A stretch of DNA of 64,000 bases from assembly GCF_900113735.1 (NCBI RefSeq), contig NZ_FOQM01000005.1, positions 1 through 64,000 on the forward strand, given 5' to 3'. Numbering within the stretch: position 1 is the first letter of the stretch; the number at the start of each line of letters is the position of its first letter. The notes beneath the pieces were generated by a model. That model was given only the letters and a program-made list of their open reading frames with translations. It had not been told where the DNA came from and did not search any database. The position numbers and the translations under genes were made by a program. The DNA comes from Bradyrhizobium sp. Gha (GTDB lineage: Bacteria > Pseudomonadota > Alphaproteobacteria > Rhizobiales > Xanthobacteraceae). This document shows positions 19,980 to 29,389 of the stretch, piece after piece.

Positions 19980-20255
19980 GGGAACAACTCCCGGATTCGT
20001 ATCATTAATTGGTTCAATTCAACACCGGCGGGCGCCCAGTCACTATGGGGTCCGTCCAGTAAAGCCAACCTTACCGATTCCCTATTCCGATTCCCTGTCC
20101 GAGTTAAGTAAGCTGTAACCCTCGGTTGAGTCGTGGGCACGTTCCCTCAGGACACGCGCCCGGAGCCGGCTACCATGGAAGCCAGAGCCGACCAACCAAG
20201 GCAGCCGGCCAACGAAGCCAGGTGGACTACCCCATCGACCCAGCGAGAGGTTGAC

Positions 20256-23036
20256 GTGCACGCAAAGAACGATCGAAGCACATTCCTTTCGACCTTGCCG
20301 GCCACGCAGCGCGATCGCACTGGAGCATTGGCGATCGTCGGGGTCTCCGCGATCCTGTTCGCGCTCGCCGTGCCCTTCGCGGGCATGCCGCTGGCCCAGG
20401 TACCGGGCTTCGTGGCGAGCTATCAATCGGCGCTCACGGTCAGCGACATCATCACTGCCGTTCTGCTGCTGTCGCAATTCTATGTCCTGCGCAGCCGCGC
20501 ACTGCTGCTGCTGTCCACCGGTTACCTGTTCACCGCGGCGTCCGCGGTAACCCACGCCCTGACCTTCCCCGGGCTGTTCGCGCCGGCCGGACTGCTGGGC
20601 GCCGGCTCCCAGACCACGGTCTGGCTCTACATGATCTGGCACAGCGGTTTCCCATTGCTGGTGCTGGCCTATGGATGGCTGAAGGATGTCGATGGTGGCC
20701 CCAAGGTCGAGGGACCGACCGGGCGCTCGATCGTGATCGCCGTCCTCGGCGTGATCGCCGCGATGATCGTCATCGCCTGGATCGTCACGGCGCAGCACGA
20801 TCTGCTGCCGGTCCTGTTGAAGGACGGTCGCTACACCACCACCATGATCGGCGTGGTATCATTCGTCTGGTCCTTGAGCTTCGCGGCGCTGATCACGTTG
20901 TGGCTCCGCAAGCCGCATACGGTGATCGACGTCTGGCTGATGGTCACCATGTGCGCCTGGCTGTTCGACATCGCATTGTCGGCGATCGTCAACGTTGCGC
21001 GCTACGATCTCGGCTTCTATGCCGGCCGGCTCTACGGCCTTGGCGCCGCGAGCTTCGTGCTCGCCGTGCTCCTGATCGAGAACGTTCGCCTCCAGGCCAC
21101 CACGATGGGCCTCCTCGGCCGGTTGCGCGAGCAATCGGCTTCGGAGCGCGACTTCTACGACAAGCGCCTCGCGCTCTACGGTGCGGTCGTCGAGTCCTCC
21201 AACGATGCCATCATCACCAAATCCCTCGACGGCATCATCACGGGCTGGAACAAGGCCGCCGAGCGCCTGCTCGGCTATTCCGCCGCGGAGGCCATCGGCC
21301 AGTCGATCGAGATGATCGTGCCGCAGGATCGCAAGGCAGAGGTCAGAAGCATTCTCAACCGCGTCAGCAACAACGAAACGATCGCCCAGCAGGAGACCGT
21401 GCGCGTGCGAAAGGACGGGCGCCCGATCGACCTCGTGCTCAATATCTCTCCGTTGAAATCAGTCAGTGGTGAGATCATCGGCGTCTCCAAGATTGCCCAC
21501 GACATCACCGAGGAGAAGCAATCACGAGAAAAGCTGCGCCGCGAGATCGAGGAGCGTCAGCGCATCTTCGAGACCTCGCAGGACCTGATCCTGGTCACCG
21601 ACGGTTTTGGCAATTTCATCCAGGTCAGCCCGAGCGTGACGGAGATCCTCGGCTTCGCTCCGGAAGACATGATCGGGCACAGCGCGACTGAGTTCATCCA
21701 CCCCGACGATCTCGAGAGGACGCGCGAGGAGATGCGCGCGGCGCGCCGCGGTCGTATCAAGCGCAGCTTCGAGGCGCGCTATTATCATTACGACGGACAC
21801 GAGGTCACGCTGAACTGGATGGGCACCTGGTCGGAGCCGGTGAAGCGCCATTTCTTCATCGGCCGCGACCTCACCGACAAACAAGCCGCAGAGGCCCAGC
21901 TCCGGCAGGTTCAAAAGATGGATGCGATCGGCCATCTGACCGGCGGCGTCGCCCACGACTTCAACAACGTGCTCACCGTCATCACCGGCACGATCGGCAT
22001 CCTGGCGGACGCAGTCGCCGACCGACCGGAGCTTGCCGCCATCACCAAGCTGATTGACGATGCCGCCGAGCGCGGCGCGCAGCTGACCAGGCATCTGCTC
22101 GCCTTTGCCCGCAAGCAGCCGCTGCAGCCGCGCGAGATCGACGTCAATGCGCTGATCCTCGAGGCCACCAAGCTGCTGCACCCCACGCTCGGCGAGCAGA
22201 TCACCATCATGCCGCAGCTCACCGAGGACGCCTGGCCCGCTTTGGTCGATCCGGGCCAGCTTTCCACCGCGATCCTCAATCTCGCGCTGAACGCACGCGA
22301 TGCCATGCCGGACGGCGGCACCCTGGTGCTTGAAACCCGCAACATCTTCCTCGACGACGGCTATGCCAGCATGAATGTCGACGTCGTCGCCGGCAATTAC
22401 GTGATGATCGCGGTCAGTGACACGGGATCGGGGATTCCGGCGGCCCTGCTCGATCGGGTGTTCGACCCTTTCTTCACCACCAAGGAGGTCGGCAAGGGCA
22501 CGGGCCTCGGCCTCAGCATGGTGTTCGGCTTCGTCAAGCAGTCCGGCGGTCACATCAAGATCTACAGCGAGGAAGGCCACGGCACGAGCGTGAAGATCTA
22601 TTTGCCGCGCTCCACCGGCGTGCAGGAGACCGAATACGAGGTGCTGCAGAATGTGCCCATCGCCGGCGGCGACGAGAAGATCCTGATCGTCGAGGACGAC
22701 GCGCTGGTGCGGCAGTATGTCGTGACCCAGGTCAAGAGCCTCGGCTATGCCGCGCTCGAAGCGGCCAACGCGGCCGAAGCCCTCGACATCATCGATGCGG
22801 ACAAGGACATCGACCTGCTCTTCACCGACGTCATCATGCCCGGCAATATGAACGGCCGCCAGCTCGCCGACGAGGCGGCACGACGGCGCCCGGAGCTGAA
22901 GACGCTGTTCACCTCGGGCTACACGGAAAACGCCATCGTCCATCACGGCCGGCTGGATTCCGGCGTGCTGCTGCTGGCGAAGCCCTACCGCAAGTCGGAA
23001 CTCGCCAGGATGCTCAGGACGGCGCTGGCGAGTTGA
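20256..23036 (+). CDS. Hybrid sensor histidine kinase with MASE4-like membrane domain and two PAS domains
   Basis: About 926 residues. The N-terminal 270 residues hold seven or eight membrane segments resembling a MASE4 sensor. Two PAS domains follow (VVESSNDAIITKSLDGIITGW and RIFETSQDLILVTDGFGNF), then HisKA with the phosphoacceptor motif GVAHDFNNVLTVITG, a HATPase with GTGLGLSMVFGFVKQSGG, and a C-terminal receiver with LLFTDVIMPG. The start is set to GTG 20256 because GAGAGG is five bases upstream; the frame is open to 20133. It is divergent from the receiver-only gene. The signal is unknown. Confidence 0.88.
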   Translation: MHAKNDRSTFLSTLPATQRDRTGALAIVGVSAILFALAVPFAGMPLAQVPGFVASYQSALTVSDIITAVLLLSQFYVLRSRALLLLSTGYLFTAASAVTHALTFPGLFAPAGLLGAGSQTTVWLYMIWHSGFPLLVLAYGWLKDVDGGPKVEGPTGRSIVIAVLGVIAAMIVIAWIVTAQHDLLPVLLKDGRYTTTMIGVVSFVWSLSFAALITLWLRKPHTVIDVWLMVTMCAWLFDIALSAIVNVARYDLGFYAGRLYGLGAASFVLAVLLIENVRLQATTMGLLGRLREQSASERDFYDKRLALYGAVVESSNDAIITKSLDGIITGWNKAAERLLGYSAAEAIGQSIEMIVPQDRKAEVRSILNRVSNNETIAQQETVRVRKDGRPIDLVLNISPLKSVSGEIIGVSKIAHDITEEKQSREKLRREIEERQRIFETSQDLILVTDGFGNFIQVSPSVTEILGFAPEDMIGHSATEFIHPDDLERTREEMRAARRGRIKRSFEARYYHYDGHEVTLNWMGTWSEPVKRHFFIGRDLTDKQAAEAQLRQVQKMDAIGHLTGGVAHDFNNVLTVITGTIGILADAVADRPELAAITKLIDDAAERGAQLTRHLLAFARKQPLQPREIDVNALILEATKLLHPTLGEQITIMPQLTEDAWPALVDPGQLSTAILNLALNARDAMPDGGTLVLETRNIFLDDGYASMNVDVVAGNYVMIAVSDTGSGIPAALLDRVFDPFFTTKEVGKGTGLGLSMVFGFVKQSGGHIKIYSEEGHGTSVKIYLPRSTGVQETEYEVLQNVPIAGGDEKILIVEDDALVRQYVVTQVKSLGYAALEAANAAEALDIIDADKDIDLLFTDVIMPGNMNGRQLADEAARRRPELKTLFTSGYTENAIVHHGRLDSGVLLLAKPYRKSELARMLRTALAS

Positions 23037-23093
23037 GCCCGTCGCTGGCGTGCGCTATCGCTGAAGCCATGCTAACCGCACGGAGTGCCGCCC

Positions 23094-24089
23094 TTGAAAA
23101 ACCTCCTCACTGATATCGCCGCAGTTCGCGTCGGCCATGCCCATGACGCGAAGCTCGCCTCTGGTGCCACGGCCATCGTGTTCGACCAGCCGGCGGTGGC
23201 GGCGATCGACGTCCGCGGCGGCGGCCCCGGCACCCGTGAGGATGCTTTGCTCGGCCTCGCCAACACGGTCGAGCGCGTCGACGCGATCGCACTGTCGGGT
23301 GGCTCCGCCTTCGGTATCGAGACCGGCGGCGGCGTGCAGGCCTGGCTCGCCGAGCAGGGCCGCGGCTTCCGCGTCCGCGAGGCGCTCATTCCGATCGTGC
23401 CGGGCGCGATCCTGTTCGATCTGCTCAACGGCGGCGACAAGGCCTGGGGCCGCTTCGCGCCCTATCGCGATCTCGGCTACGCCGCGGCGGTCGCCGCCGG
23501 AACGGGGTTTGCGATCGGAAGCGTCGGCGCCGGCCTGGGGGCCACCACCGCGACATTCAAGGGCGGGCTCGGCTCGGCCTCCGCGGTGACCAGCAATGGG
23601 GTCACGGTCGCGGCGCTCATCGCCGTCAACGCGGTCGGCAGCGCCACCGTCGGCGACGGACCATGGTTCTGGGCGGCGCCGTTCGAGGTCGATGGCGAGT
23701 TCGGCGGCCGCGGGCTGCCTGAGGCGTTCACGGACGACATGCTCAAGATGCGCATCAAGGGCGGGCCCGCCGCAAATGAGCGCGAGAACACCACGATCGG
23801 CGTCGTCGTCACCGACGCAGTGTTGACCAAGCCACAGGCCAAGCGGCTGGCGATGATCGCGCATACCGGCTTTGCGCGCGCGATCTACCCGGTTCATGCC
23901 CCGACGGATGGTGACGTTTTGTTTGCCGCCGCGACGTGTGGAAAGCCGATCGATCCGGTCGTCGGCCTCACCGAGCTCGGCATGGTCGCCGCCAACGTGG
24001 TCGCGCGCGCGATCGCCCGCGGCGTTTACAGCGCAACCGCGCTGCCGTTCCCGGGCGCGCAGCCTGCATGGAAGGACCGGTTCGGCTAA
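23094..24089 (+). CDS. P1 family peptidase (DmpA/L-aminopeptidase D-esterase type)
   Basis: About 331 residues of the DmpA/BapA-like family, N-terminal nucleophile hydrolases that cut themselves into two chains. Seen are IDVRGGGPGTREDALL, ALSGGSAFGIETGGGVQAWL, the oxyanion stretch TSNGVTVAALIAVNAVG, and the probable cleavage and nucleophile region ERENTTIGVVVTDA. Enzymes of the family release N-terminal amino acids or act on amides and beta-peptides. The start is uncertain: TTG 23094 has GGAG eight bases upstream; the GTG at 23085 overlaps that GGAG. Confidence 0.85.
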   Translation: MKNLLTDIAAVRVGHAHDAKLASGATAIVFDQPAVAAIDVRGGGPGTREDALLGLANTVERVDAIALSGGSAFGIETGGGVQAWLAEQGRGFRVREALIPIVPGAILFDLLNGGDKAWGRFAPYRDLGYAAAVAAGTGFAIGSVGAGLGATTATFKGGLGSASAVTSNGVTVAALIAVNAVGSATVGDGPWFWAAPFEVDGEFGGRGLPEAFTDDMLKMRIKGGPAANERENTTIGVVVTDAVLTKPQAKRLAMIAHTGFARAIYPVHAPTDGDVLFAAATCGKPIDPVVGLTELGMVAANVVARAIARGVYSATALPFPGAQPAWKDRFG

Positions 24090-24105
24090 GGTCTCAAAAC
24101 GCGCG

Positions 24106-24906
24106 TCAGACGCTCATCGAGATCGAGGAAGAGGCCGCGTTCGACGATGATCCCTGTCCCTGGCTCTGCATCATCTGCGCGAACCAGTCATAGGGCGTAT
24201 TGCCGGCGCCGGAGCCATTCGAAGAGCTGGAGGCGCCCGGCACGGTCGTCGTCATCTTGAAACCGTCGGCGTAGGTGACGGTGGTCGTGGTCGAGCCGTC
24301 GGCGCTGGTCGAGGTGGTCGTGGTCGACCCGCCGCTCGACGATGACGACGAGGAATCCGAGCCGCTGCCCGACGCATCGCCGGAGCCGCTCGCCGCATGC
24401 GCGTGGTGGTGGCCGCCATGATGACCGCCGGCGCCCTTCAGCGCCTTCGACATCTCGTCGAGGCCGACGCTGCCGTCGGAATTGGTATCCAGCTTGGAGA
24501 ACACGTCGTCGGCCTGCGCCAGATTGGTGCCGCCGGCGCCCAGCGCATTCTCGAACTCCGACTTGCTGATCTGGCCATCGCCATTCGCGTCGAGTTGCGA
24601 AAACAGATCTTTCAGCGCGGCGTCGCGGTCCGTCGCAGTCGAGAATGTCGAGCTGGCCGGGTCCGTCGACTGGCTTTGCGCGGCAAACAACGCGTTCATC
24701 GTGTCCGGCGAGATCTGCGGATGATAGCCCGCATTCACCGACGACGCCGCACTGCCTGACCTGCTGCTGTTGCTGCCGTCGATCGCAAAGGGATTGGTCG
24801 CCGCACTTGGCGACGAGCCCGTCTGCTGCGTCGAGGACGATTTCGAGCTCGTCAGCGATTGAATGACATCGAGCGCACTCGAGACCGCACCAAGAGCAAA
24901 CAACAT
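24106..24906 (-). CDS. EF-hand protein with Ser/Thr-rich tail
   Basis: A 266-residue protein. Two canonical EF-hand loops are present: DANGDGQISKSE and DTNSDGSVGLDE, with calcium ligands at the expected positions. Between and after these lie low-complexity stretches: a His-rich segment (GGHHGGHHHAHA), poly-Ser and poly-Thr. The start at ATG 24906 has GGAG seven bases upstream; the frame is open to 24942. Calcium binding is likely, and the His-rich run might bind metals. No clear signal peptide is seen. The role is unknown. Confidence 0.75.
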   Translation of the reverse strand: MLFALGAVSSALDVIQSLTSSKSSSTQQTGSSPSAATNPFAIDGSNSSRSGSAASSVNAGYHPQISPDTMNALFAAQSQSTDPASSTFSTATDRDAALKDLFSQLDANGDGQISKSEFENALGAGGTNLAQADDVFSKLDTNSDGSVGLDEMSKALKGAGGHHGGHHHAHAASGSGDASGSGSDSSSSSSSGGSTTTTSTSADGSTTTTVTYADGFKMTTTVPGASSSSNGSGAGNTPYDWFAQMMQSQGQGSSSNAASSSISMSV

Positions 24907-25159
24907 TGCACAACTCCAACCGATGCGGCATGCCGCGGCCAATGTTCCGCCGTTGAGGTCAGCAAGCCTCGTGCCAGCGCGAAAAGCTCAATGTAATCCA
25001 GCCCGGCCGCGCTTTGTGGGCACCGGGAACATCGGCAATTCATGCCGCCACCGGCAGAATTTTCCGCCTACAGGAAGCTGATCCTCCGCGCATTGCCCGG
25101 CCGGGAGGCCCATGTTAGGCGAGGCCGTTCGTCCTTCCGCCGCCACGGGAAACCGCGCC

Positions 25160-25861
25160 ATGACCCAAGCCTTCGCCCCACGCCCCCTGGCCATCGCCCC
25201 CTCGATCCTGGCTTCGGATTTCTCCAGGCTCGGCGAGGAGGTTCGCGCGGTGGACGCGGCCGGCGCCGATTGGATCCATCTCGACGTGATGGACGGGCAC
25301 TTCGTGCCCAACATCTCCTACGGCCCCGACGTCATCAAGGCGATGCGCCCGCACACCAAGAAGATCTTCGATGCGCATCTGATGATCGCGCCCTGCGACC
25401 CCTATCTGGAAGCCTTCGCCAAGGCCGGCTGCGACCACATCACCGTGCATGCCGAGGCAGGTCCGCATTTGCACCGCTCGCTGCAGGCGATCCGCGCGCT
25501 CGGCAAGAAGGCCGGCGTCTCGCTCAATCCGGGCACGCCGATCAACGTGCTGGAATACGTGCTCGACCTCGTCGATCTCGTGCTGGTGATGTCGGTCAAT
25601 CCAGGCTTCGGCGGCCAGGCTTTCATTCCCGCCGCGATCGGCAAGATCCGCGACATCCGCGCGATGACCGCGGGACGCCCTGTTGACATCGAGGTCGACG
25701 GCGGCGTCGGCCCCGACGTCGCGGGCGCGCTCGCAGCGGCCGGCGCCAATGCCTTCGTCGCCGGCACGTCCGTGTTCAGGGGCGGCACGCAGGAAGCCTA
25801 CAAGACCAACATCGCGGCGATCCGCAACGCCGCCGCGGGCGCACGCGGCGAAGCGATCTGA
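25160..25861 (+). CDS. rpe: Ribulose-phosphate 3-epimerase
   Basis: A 233-residue TIM-barrel enzyme that interconverts ribulose 5-phosphate and xylulose 5-phosphate (pentose phosphate and Calvin pathways). Seen are [15 protein letters not shown], the metal and catalytic motif [32 protein letters not shown], and the phosphate loop EVDGGV..GTSVF. ATG 25160 was chosen over 25112 because it starts just before the conserved [13 protein letters not shown]. Confidence 0.95.
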   Translation: MTQAFAPRPLAIAPSILASDFSRLGEEVRAVDAAGADWIHLDVMDGHFVPNISYGPDVIKAMRPHTKKIFDAHLMIAPCDPYLEAFAKAGCDHITVHAEAGPHLHRSLQAIRALGKKAGVSLNPGTPINVLEYVLDLVDLVLVMSVNPGFGGQAFIPAAIGKIRDIRAMTAGRPVDIEVDGGVGPDVAGALAAAGANAFVAGTSVFRGGTQEAYKTNIAAIRNAAAGARGEAI

Positions 25862-26012
25862 AGCCGTAGCGGGCTCCGAAAGCGCCGAAAACCTGCGGCT
25901 TTAACGGCGCGCATTGCTTAAAATTGCAACTACGATCCGTACTCATCCGGGCTTCACTGATTCGCGCAAATCACCGCTACTAACTCCTGTCTGCTTTTGA
26001 CGGGAGCACATC

Positions 26013-26147
26013 ATGACGAGGACCCTGGTTTGGACTGGCGTGGCGTTGTGGATCGGTTTCAGCGCGTTCGTTGTGTTTGGCCCATCGGCCGGCCCGGACA
26101 AAGTCCCGGCGCGTTCGGCGCGTATCACCCGCCGCGACAGGGCCTGA
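26013..26147 (+). CDS. Small single-helix membrane protein (44 residues)
   Basis: A 44-codon gene, MTRTLVWTGVALWIGFSAFV.., with one clear membrane helix (about residues 5-23) and a basic C-terminal tail (SARITRRDRA). GGGAG lies six bases upstream of ATG 26013, and the codons are G/C-ending. The role is unknown. The topology, with N-out or N-in, cannot be set. Confidence 0.55.
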   Translation: MTRTLVWTGVALWIGFSAFVVFGPSAGPDKVPARSARITRRDRA

Positions 26148-26355
26148 TCCCATGCCGATCGCCCTCACCAAGCTTCAGCCGAGGCGCCGCTGCCGAATCC
26201 CGCGCCGTCCGCATCCGAACCTCGATTATTTCTTCGGCCGCCTCGAGCGCGCCGGAGGCACGCGCGACGGTGATGTCCGCCCCGACAATGCAGACCTCGA
26301 TCATTCGTTCGTTTCACAGCATCGACACTGAGACCCCTTTTTCCGGATTGAAACC

Positions 26356-26547
26356 ATGAAACCGCACTGCCCGAATTGCTTCAAGGAAATGGACAAGGCA
26401 GCCGCGTCGCGTAACCTCTTCAGCTGCGAACCCTGCCGCGAGATCATTCAGTATTTTGGCGGCAGCCTGGATCACGGCGAACCCGCTCCCCCGTTCTCCT
26501 GGCCGATCCGCCGCAAGCGCGCCGTGCACACCGCCCAGGCGGCCTGA
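26356..26547 (+). CDS. Small CxxC zinc-ribbon-like protein
   Basis: A 63-residue protein with two CxxC pairs (CPNC at 5-8 and CEPC at 24-27), the pattern of a small zinc ribbon. The C-terminal half has proline-rich and basic residues (PAPPFSWPIRRKRA). It ends close to the kinase gene on the opposite strand. The start ATG 26356 has a weak GGA upstream. Metal binding is inferred from the cysteines. The role is unknown. Confidence 0.6.
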   Translation: MKPHCPNCFKEMDKAAASRNLFSCEPCREIIQYFGGSLDHGEPAPPFSWPIRRKRAVHTAQAA

Positions 26548-26553
26548 TCTGTC

Positions 26554-28002
26554 CTAGCCCCACACCACGCCGGCATCCGGTTCTGGCAGAGCCATTCGCG
26601 GCGGCCGCACGACGGTGACGGTGCAGGTCGCCTCCGCGGCGACCTTGGCCGAGACGCTTCCGAGCAGCATGCGCCTGAACGAGCCTTGCCGGGCACCGAT
26701 GATGACGTGGTCGACCTGATTGGCCTCGGCAAATTCCAACACGGCGGCGGCAGGATCGACGGCTTCCAGCACATGAACCGATAGCCGGTTTTCGTCGAGC
26801 TTCAACGGCGTCGCCCAATGGCGGAGCGCGACGAGGCGGTCGATATGCTTGTTGGAGCCCTGCTCATCCAGCGTCTTGTCGATGGCGATGCGGTTGAGCT
26901 TCAGCACGTTGACACAGGCCAGCCGTGCCGACGGCAGGGTCGCGAGGATGCGCTCCGTGGTGACCCGCAGCGCCTCGTTCAGTTCCGGCTCACCCTCGGC
27001 TGTATCCAGCGCGACTGCGACGATCGGACTCATCGCAATTTGCGTCGCGAGATCGGATCTCGCGCCCTGCGGCTTGACGTCCGGGTTGAAGCGGCGCCGC
27101 CAGGCCACACTGAGAGGATCGCGCTTCAGGCGTTCCGCGCGCGCGGTGAGCTTGACATGGTCCGGATGGGTCAGATCGAACGCCAGCTGAGCTGCCGTCG
27201 GATAGCGCCATTCCGGCTCGATCTCGAGGCACCGCAGCACCACCTCCTGGAGCCAGGGCGGATAGTCGCTGCGCAGCGCGCGCGGCGGGTAAGGATCGCG
27301 CCACAGCCGGCGCCGCATCGCGCGCAGCGTTTCGCCCTCGCCAAAGGGACGTTCGCCGGTGCTGAAGAAATAGAGCAGCACGCCGAGGGAAAACAGGTCG
27401 CTGCGCGGATCGTCGCGCACCCCTCGAAGCCGTTCCGGCGCCATATAGGGCGCAGTGCCGTAAGGCAGGCGGAACTCCGCCTGCAACAGATCGGGCAGAT
27501 GATTGTGATGAGACAGGCCGAAGTCGATCAGCACGGCTTCGCCCCGCGCCTTCTCGTCACTCCCGCGGAACATGATGCTGCTCGGCTTGATATCGTGGTG
27601 GATCACGTTCTGCCGGTGCAAATCGGCAAGGGCGGTCGCGATTTTTGCGACGAGCAGCCGCACTTCCTCGTAAGGCAGCGGCAGGTCGGGCAGCCGCTTG
27701 TAGAGGGTCGTTCCCGAAATGCGCTCGATCACGGCATAGGCTTGATGCGCGAAATCGCCGGTGCCGTAGCAGTGCGGCACATGGGGTCCCGTCAATCGGG
27801 GCAGGATCATCATCTCCATCTCGAAGGAGACGATCGCGGCCGGATCCTCGCCCTCGGACGCCCTTGGGATCTTCATCAATAGCGGCGCGTCGATACCGGC
27901 ATGGGTGACGGTCCAGAGCGTCGCCATGCCGCCGGCATGCACGCATTCGCCGATGGTGTACCCGTCGATGACGGCGCCTGGCTTGACGAGAGGTATCGGC
28001 AT
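26554..28002 (-). CDS. Ser/Thr protein kinase fused to a universal stress protein domain
   Basis: A 482-residue fusion. Residues 1-275 are a eukaryotic-type kinase: invariant K44 (LLMKIP), catalytic loop HHDIKPSS (135-142, serine where asparagine is usual), DFG at 160-162 and APYMAPE. Residues about 325-470 are a UspA domain whose ATP-binding loop IIGARQGSFRRMLLGSVS is intact. The kinase catalytic-loop Asn-to-Ser change may lower activity. A phosphoesterase gene ends six bases upstream, so the two are co-transcribed. Cytosolic. The substrate is unknown. Confidence 0.88.
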   Translation of the reverse strand: MPIPLVKPGAVIDGYTIGECVHAGGMATLWTVTHAGIDAPLLMKIPRASEGEDPAAIVSFEMEMMILPRLTGPHVPHCYGTGDFAHQAYAVIERISGTTLYKRLPDLPLPYEEVRLLVAKIATALADLHRQNVIHHDIKPSSIMFRGSDEKARGEAVLIDFGLSHHNHLPDLLQAEFRLPYGTAPYMAPERLRGVRDDPRSDLFSLGVLLYFFSTGERPFGEGETLRAMRRRLWRDPYPPRALRSDYPPWLQEVVLRCLEIEPEWRYPTAAQLAFDLTHPDHVKLTARAERLKRDPLSVAWRRRFNPDVKPQGARSDLATQIAMSPIVAVALDTAEGEPELNEALRVTTERILATLPSARLACVNVLKLNRIAIDKTLDEQGSNKHIDRLVALRHWATPLKLDENRLSVHVLEAVDPAAAVLEFAEANQVDHVIIGARQGSFRRMLLGSVSAKVAAEATCTVTVVRPPRMALPEPDAGVVWG

Positions 28003-28008
28003 CGGTCT

Positions 28009-28749
28009 CTACCGCCCCTCCGACAGCCGGTCGGCGAGCCAGTGCGGCAGGCCGTTCTCGCGGATCCGGTTCGCCGCGCTCGCGATGTCATAGGGCGCGC
28101 GGCAATACGTGATTTGGCATGATGCCGTATCGAACAGCGCGAACGCCGCCGACGGATCGCCGTCGCGCGGCTGGCCCACCGCGCCCAGCACGGCGAGCCA
28201 TTGCCGGCCGCGCAGCAGCGGCACCGAAACGTCGGTCTTGGGCACGAGGCCGGTCATCTTCGCCGTCACCGACATCGAATAGAGCGCGGGGCGATGGATG
28301 TGGCCGCAGAAGGTCACGTGAGCCGTGGTCGCTATCAGGCTCTTGGCAGCATCCGCCGTCGAGCGGATGTAGTGCCAGCGCTGGGGATGCGAGGCCTCCG
28401 AGTGCACGAACAGACGGTCGCCGTCCTCGACGAGCATCGGCAGTTCGGCGAGAAACCGGCGCTGCGCGGCGTCGAGCCGTCCGCGCGTCCATTCGATTGC
28501 GATCTGCGCTTCATTGTTCATGGTCTCGGACGAGGAGTTCACCGCCTGGTCGTGATTGCCGCGGACGGCGACGGCGCCCTGGGCGACCAGCTCCATCACG
28601 GTATCCACGACCCATTCCGGGTCGGCACCATAGCCGACGAAATCGCCGAGCAGGACGAAGCGTTCCGCGCCCCTGGCGCGGGCCACCTTCAGGCACGCCT
28701 CGAATGCCTGCCGGTTGCCGTGGATATCCGAGAAGACAGCGAGAAGCAC
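28009..28749 (-). CDS. Calcineurin-like metallophosphoesterase
   Basis: A 246-residue phosphoesterase of the YfcE/MJ0936-like class. The metal motifs are all present: FSDIHGN, LLGDFVGYG, VRGNHD, FVHSE and CGHIHRP. The start is GTG at 28749 with GGAGGG upstream. It is directly followed by the kinase-Usp gene. Homologues act as protein or nucleotide phosphatases; given the neighbour, it might reverse the kinase, but that is inference. Confidence 0.87.
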   Translation of the reverse strand: MLLAVFSDIHGNRQAFEACLKVARARGAERFVLLGDFVGYGADPEWVVDTVMELVAQGAVAVRGNHDQAVNSSSETMNNEAQIAIEWTRGRLDAAQRRFLAELPMLVEDGDRLFVHSEASHPQRWHYIRSTADAAKSLIATTAHVTFCGHIHRPALYSMSVTAKMTGLVPKTDVSVPLLRGRQWLAVLGAVGQPRDGDPSAAFALFDTASCQITYCRAPYDIASAANRIRENGLPHWLADRLSEGR

Positions 28750-29068
28750 GCACCCTCCACCCTCAAACTCTTACTGGGCTGACGAAGCCAATTTGAGGGA
28801 GTCAACAACATGCGCCTGCGCGAGGCGCTTTACCAGCCGCCCACCGAGGTGATGGGGACTATTGCTCGTCCTTTGGCGCATCCGGGATGGCGGCAGGGAT
28901 GTAAAGACGACGCCCTTGTGCGCCCGGCGGCGGCGCATCGAACTCCCGGTCGAGGAATCGCCGCCGCTGGCTGCCGCGACGGCCTGGATGAGGCTTTCCC
29001 ATCTGCCGAGCTGATTGGAACGAAGACCGTTCAGCTCCGGTTAATGGCAGAGCGAAGGAGTAGGCCTC
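28750..29068. other. Gene-poor stretch between the phosphoesterase and a small gene
   Basis: No confident gene. A plus-strand frame from ATG 28810 has a good GGGAG but overlaps the next gene by 86 bases and reads as low-quality protein. A minus-strand frame of 47 codons (start 29002, end 28859) has no clear ribosome site. The promoters of the two divergent neighbours must lie here. Confidence 0.5.
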
Positions 29069-29374
29069 ATGAGTACGGGTCATCACAAGGAAACCGCCCA
29101 TCCTCCGATCATTACAGTAGGCGAACTCATCGACGAACTCTGTCGCCTGCCTGACACCGCCGTCGTCCGCTTCCGGTGTCCCATGCTCAATCAGGAGCTG
29201 ACATTCTATCACCTTCGGAAGCGGTCGAAGGACACCGTCGAAATCGCGATCAATGCCTATCCGGAGAGTCCGCCCATCGTGCCGACATCCAACGGCGGGT
29301 TGCACGCGCGCAGGCATGCGGCAGCTTCGCCCGCGGTTCGCGAGGACGCGCGTCTTCACAAGGCGAGAGGGTGA
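29069..29374 (+). CDS. Small hypothetical protein
   Basis: A 101-residue soluble protein (ITVGELIDELCRLPDTAVVRF, then LTFYHLRKRSKDTVEIAIN). GGAG is eight bases upstream of ATG 29069. The first 75 residues look folded and have balanced composition; the tail is basic and rich in alanine and histidine. I recognise no family. It converges with the TetR-type regulator. Confidence 0.6.
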   Translation: MSTGHHKETAHPPIITVGELIDELCRLPDTAVVRFRCPMLNQELTFYHLRKRSKDTVEIAINAYPESPPIVPTSNGGLHARRHAAASPAVREDARLHKARG

Positions 29375-29389
29375 GTTGGGCGTAGCGGC

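Noticed and set aside
26152..26331. Possible 59-codon gene after the small membrane protein
   Set aside because: Arginine-rich, no recognisable family, and no ribosome site in front of its ATG; may be real but not supported.
28859..29002. Minus-strand 47-codon frame
   Set aside because: No clear ribosome site and only moderate G/C third-position bias; not enough support.
28810..29154. Plus-strand frame of 114 codons with a GGGAG ribosome site
   Set aside because: Overlaps a better gene by 86 bases and its composition is unlike normal proteins after the first 20 residues.
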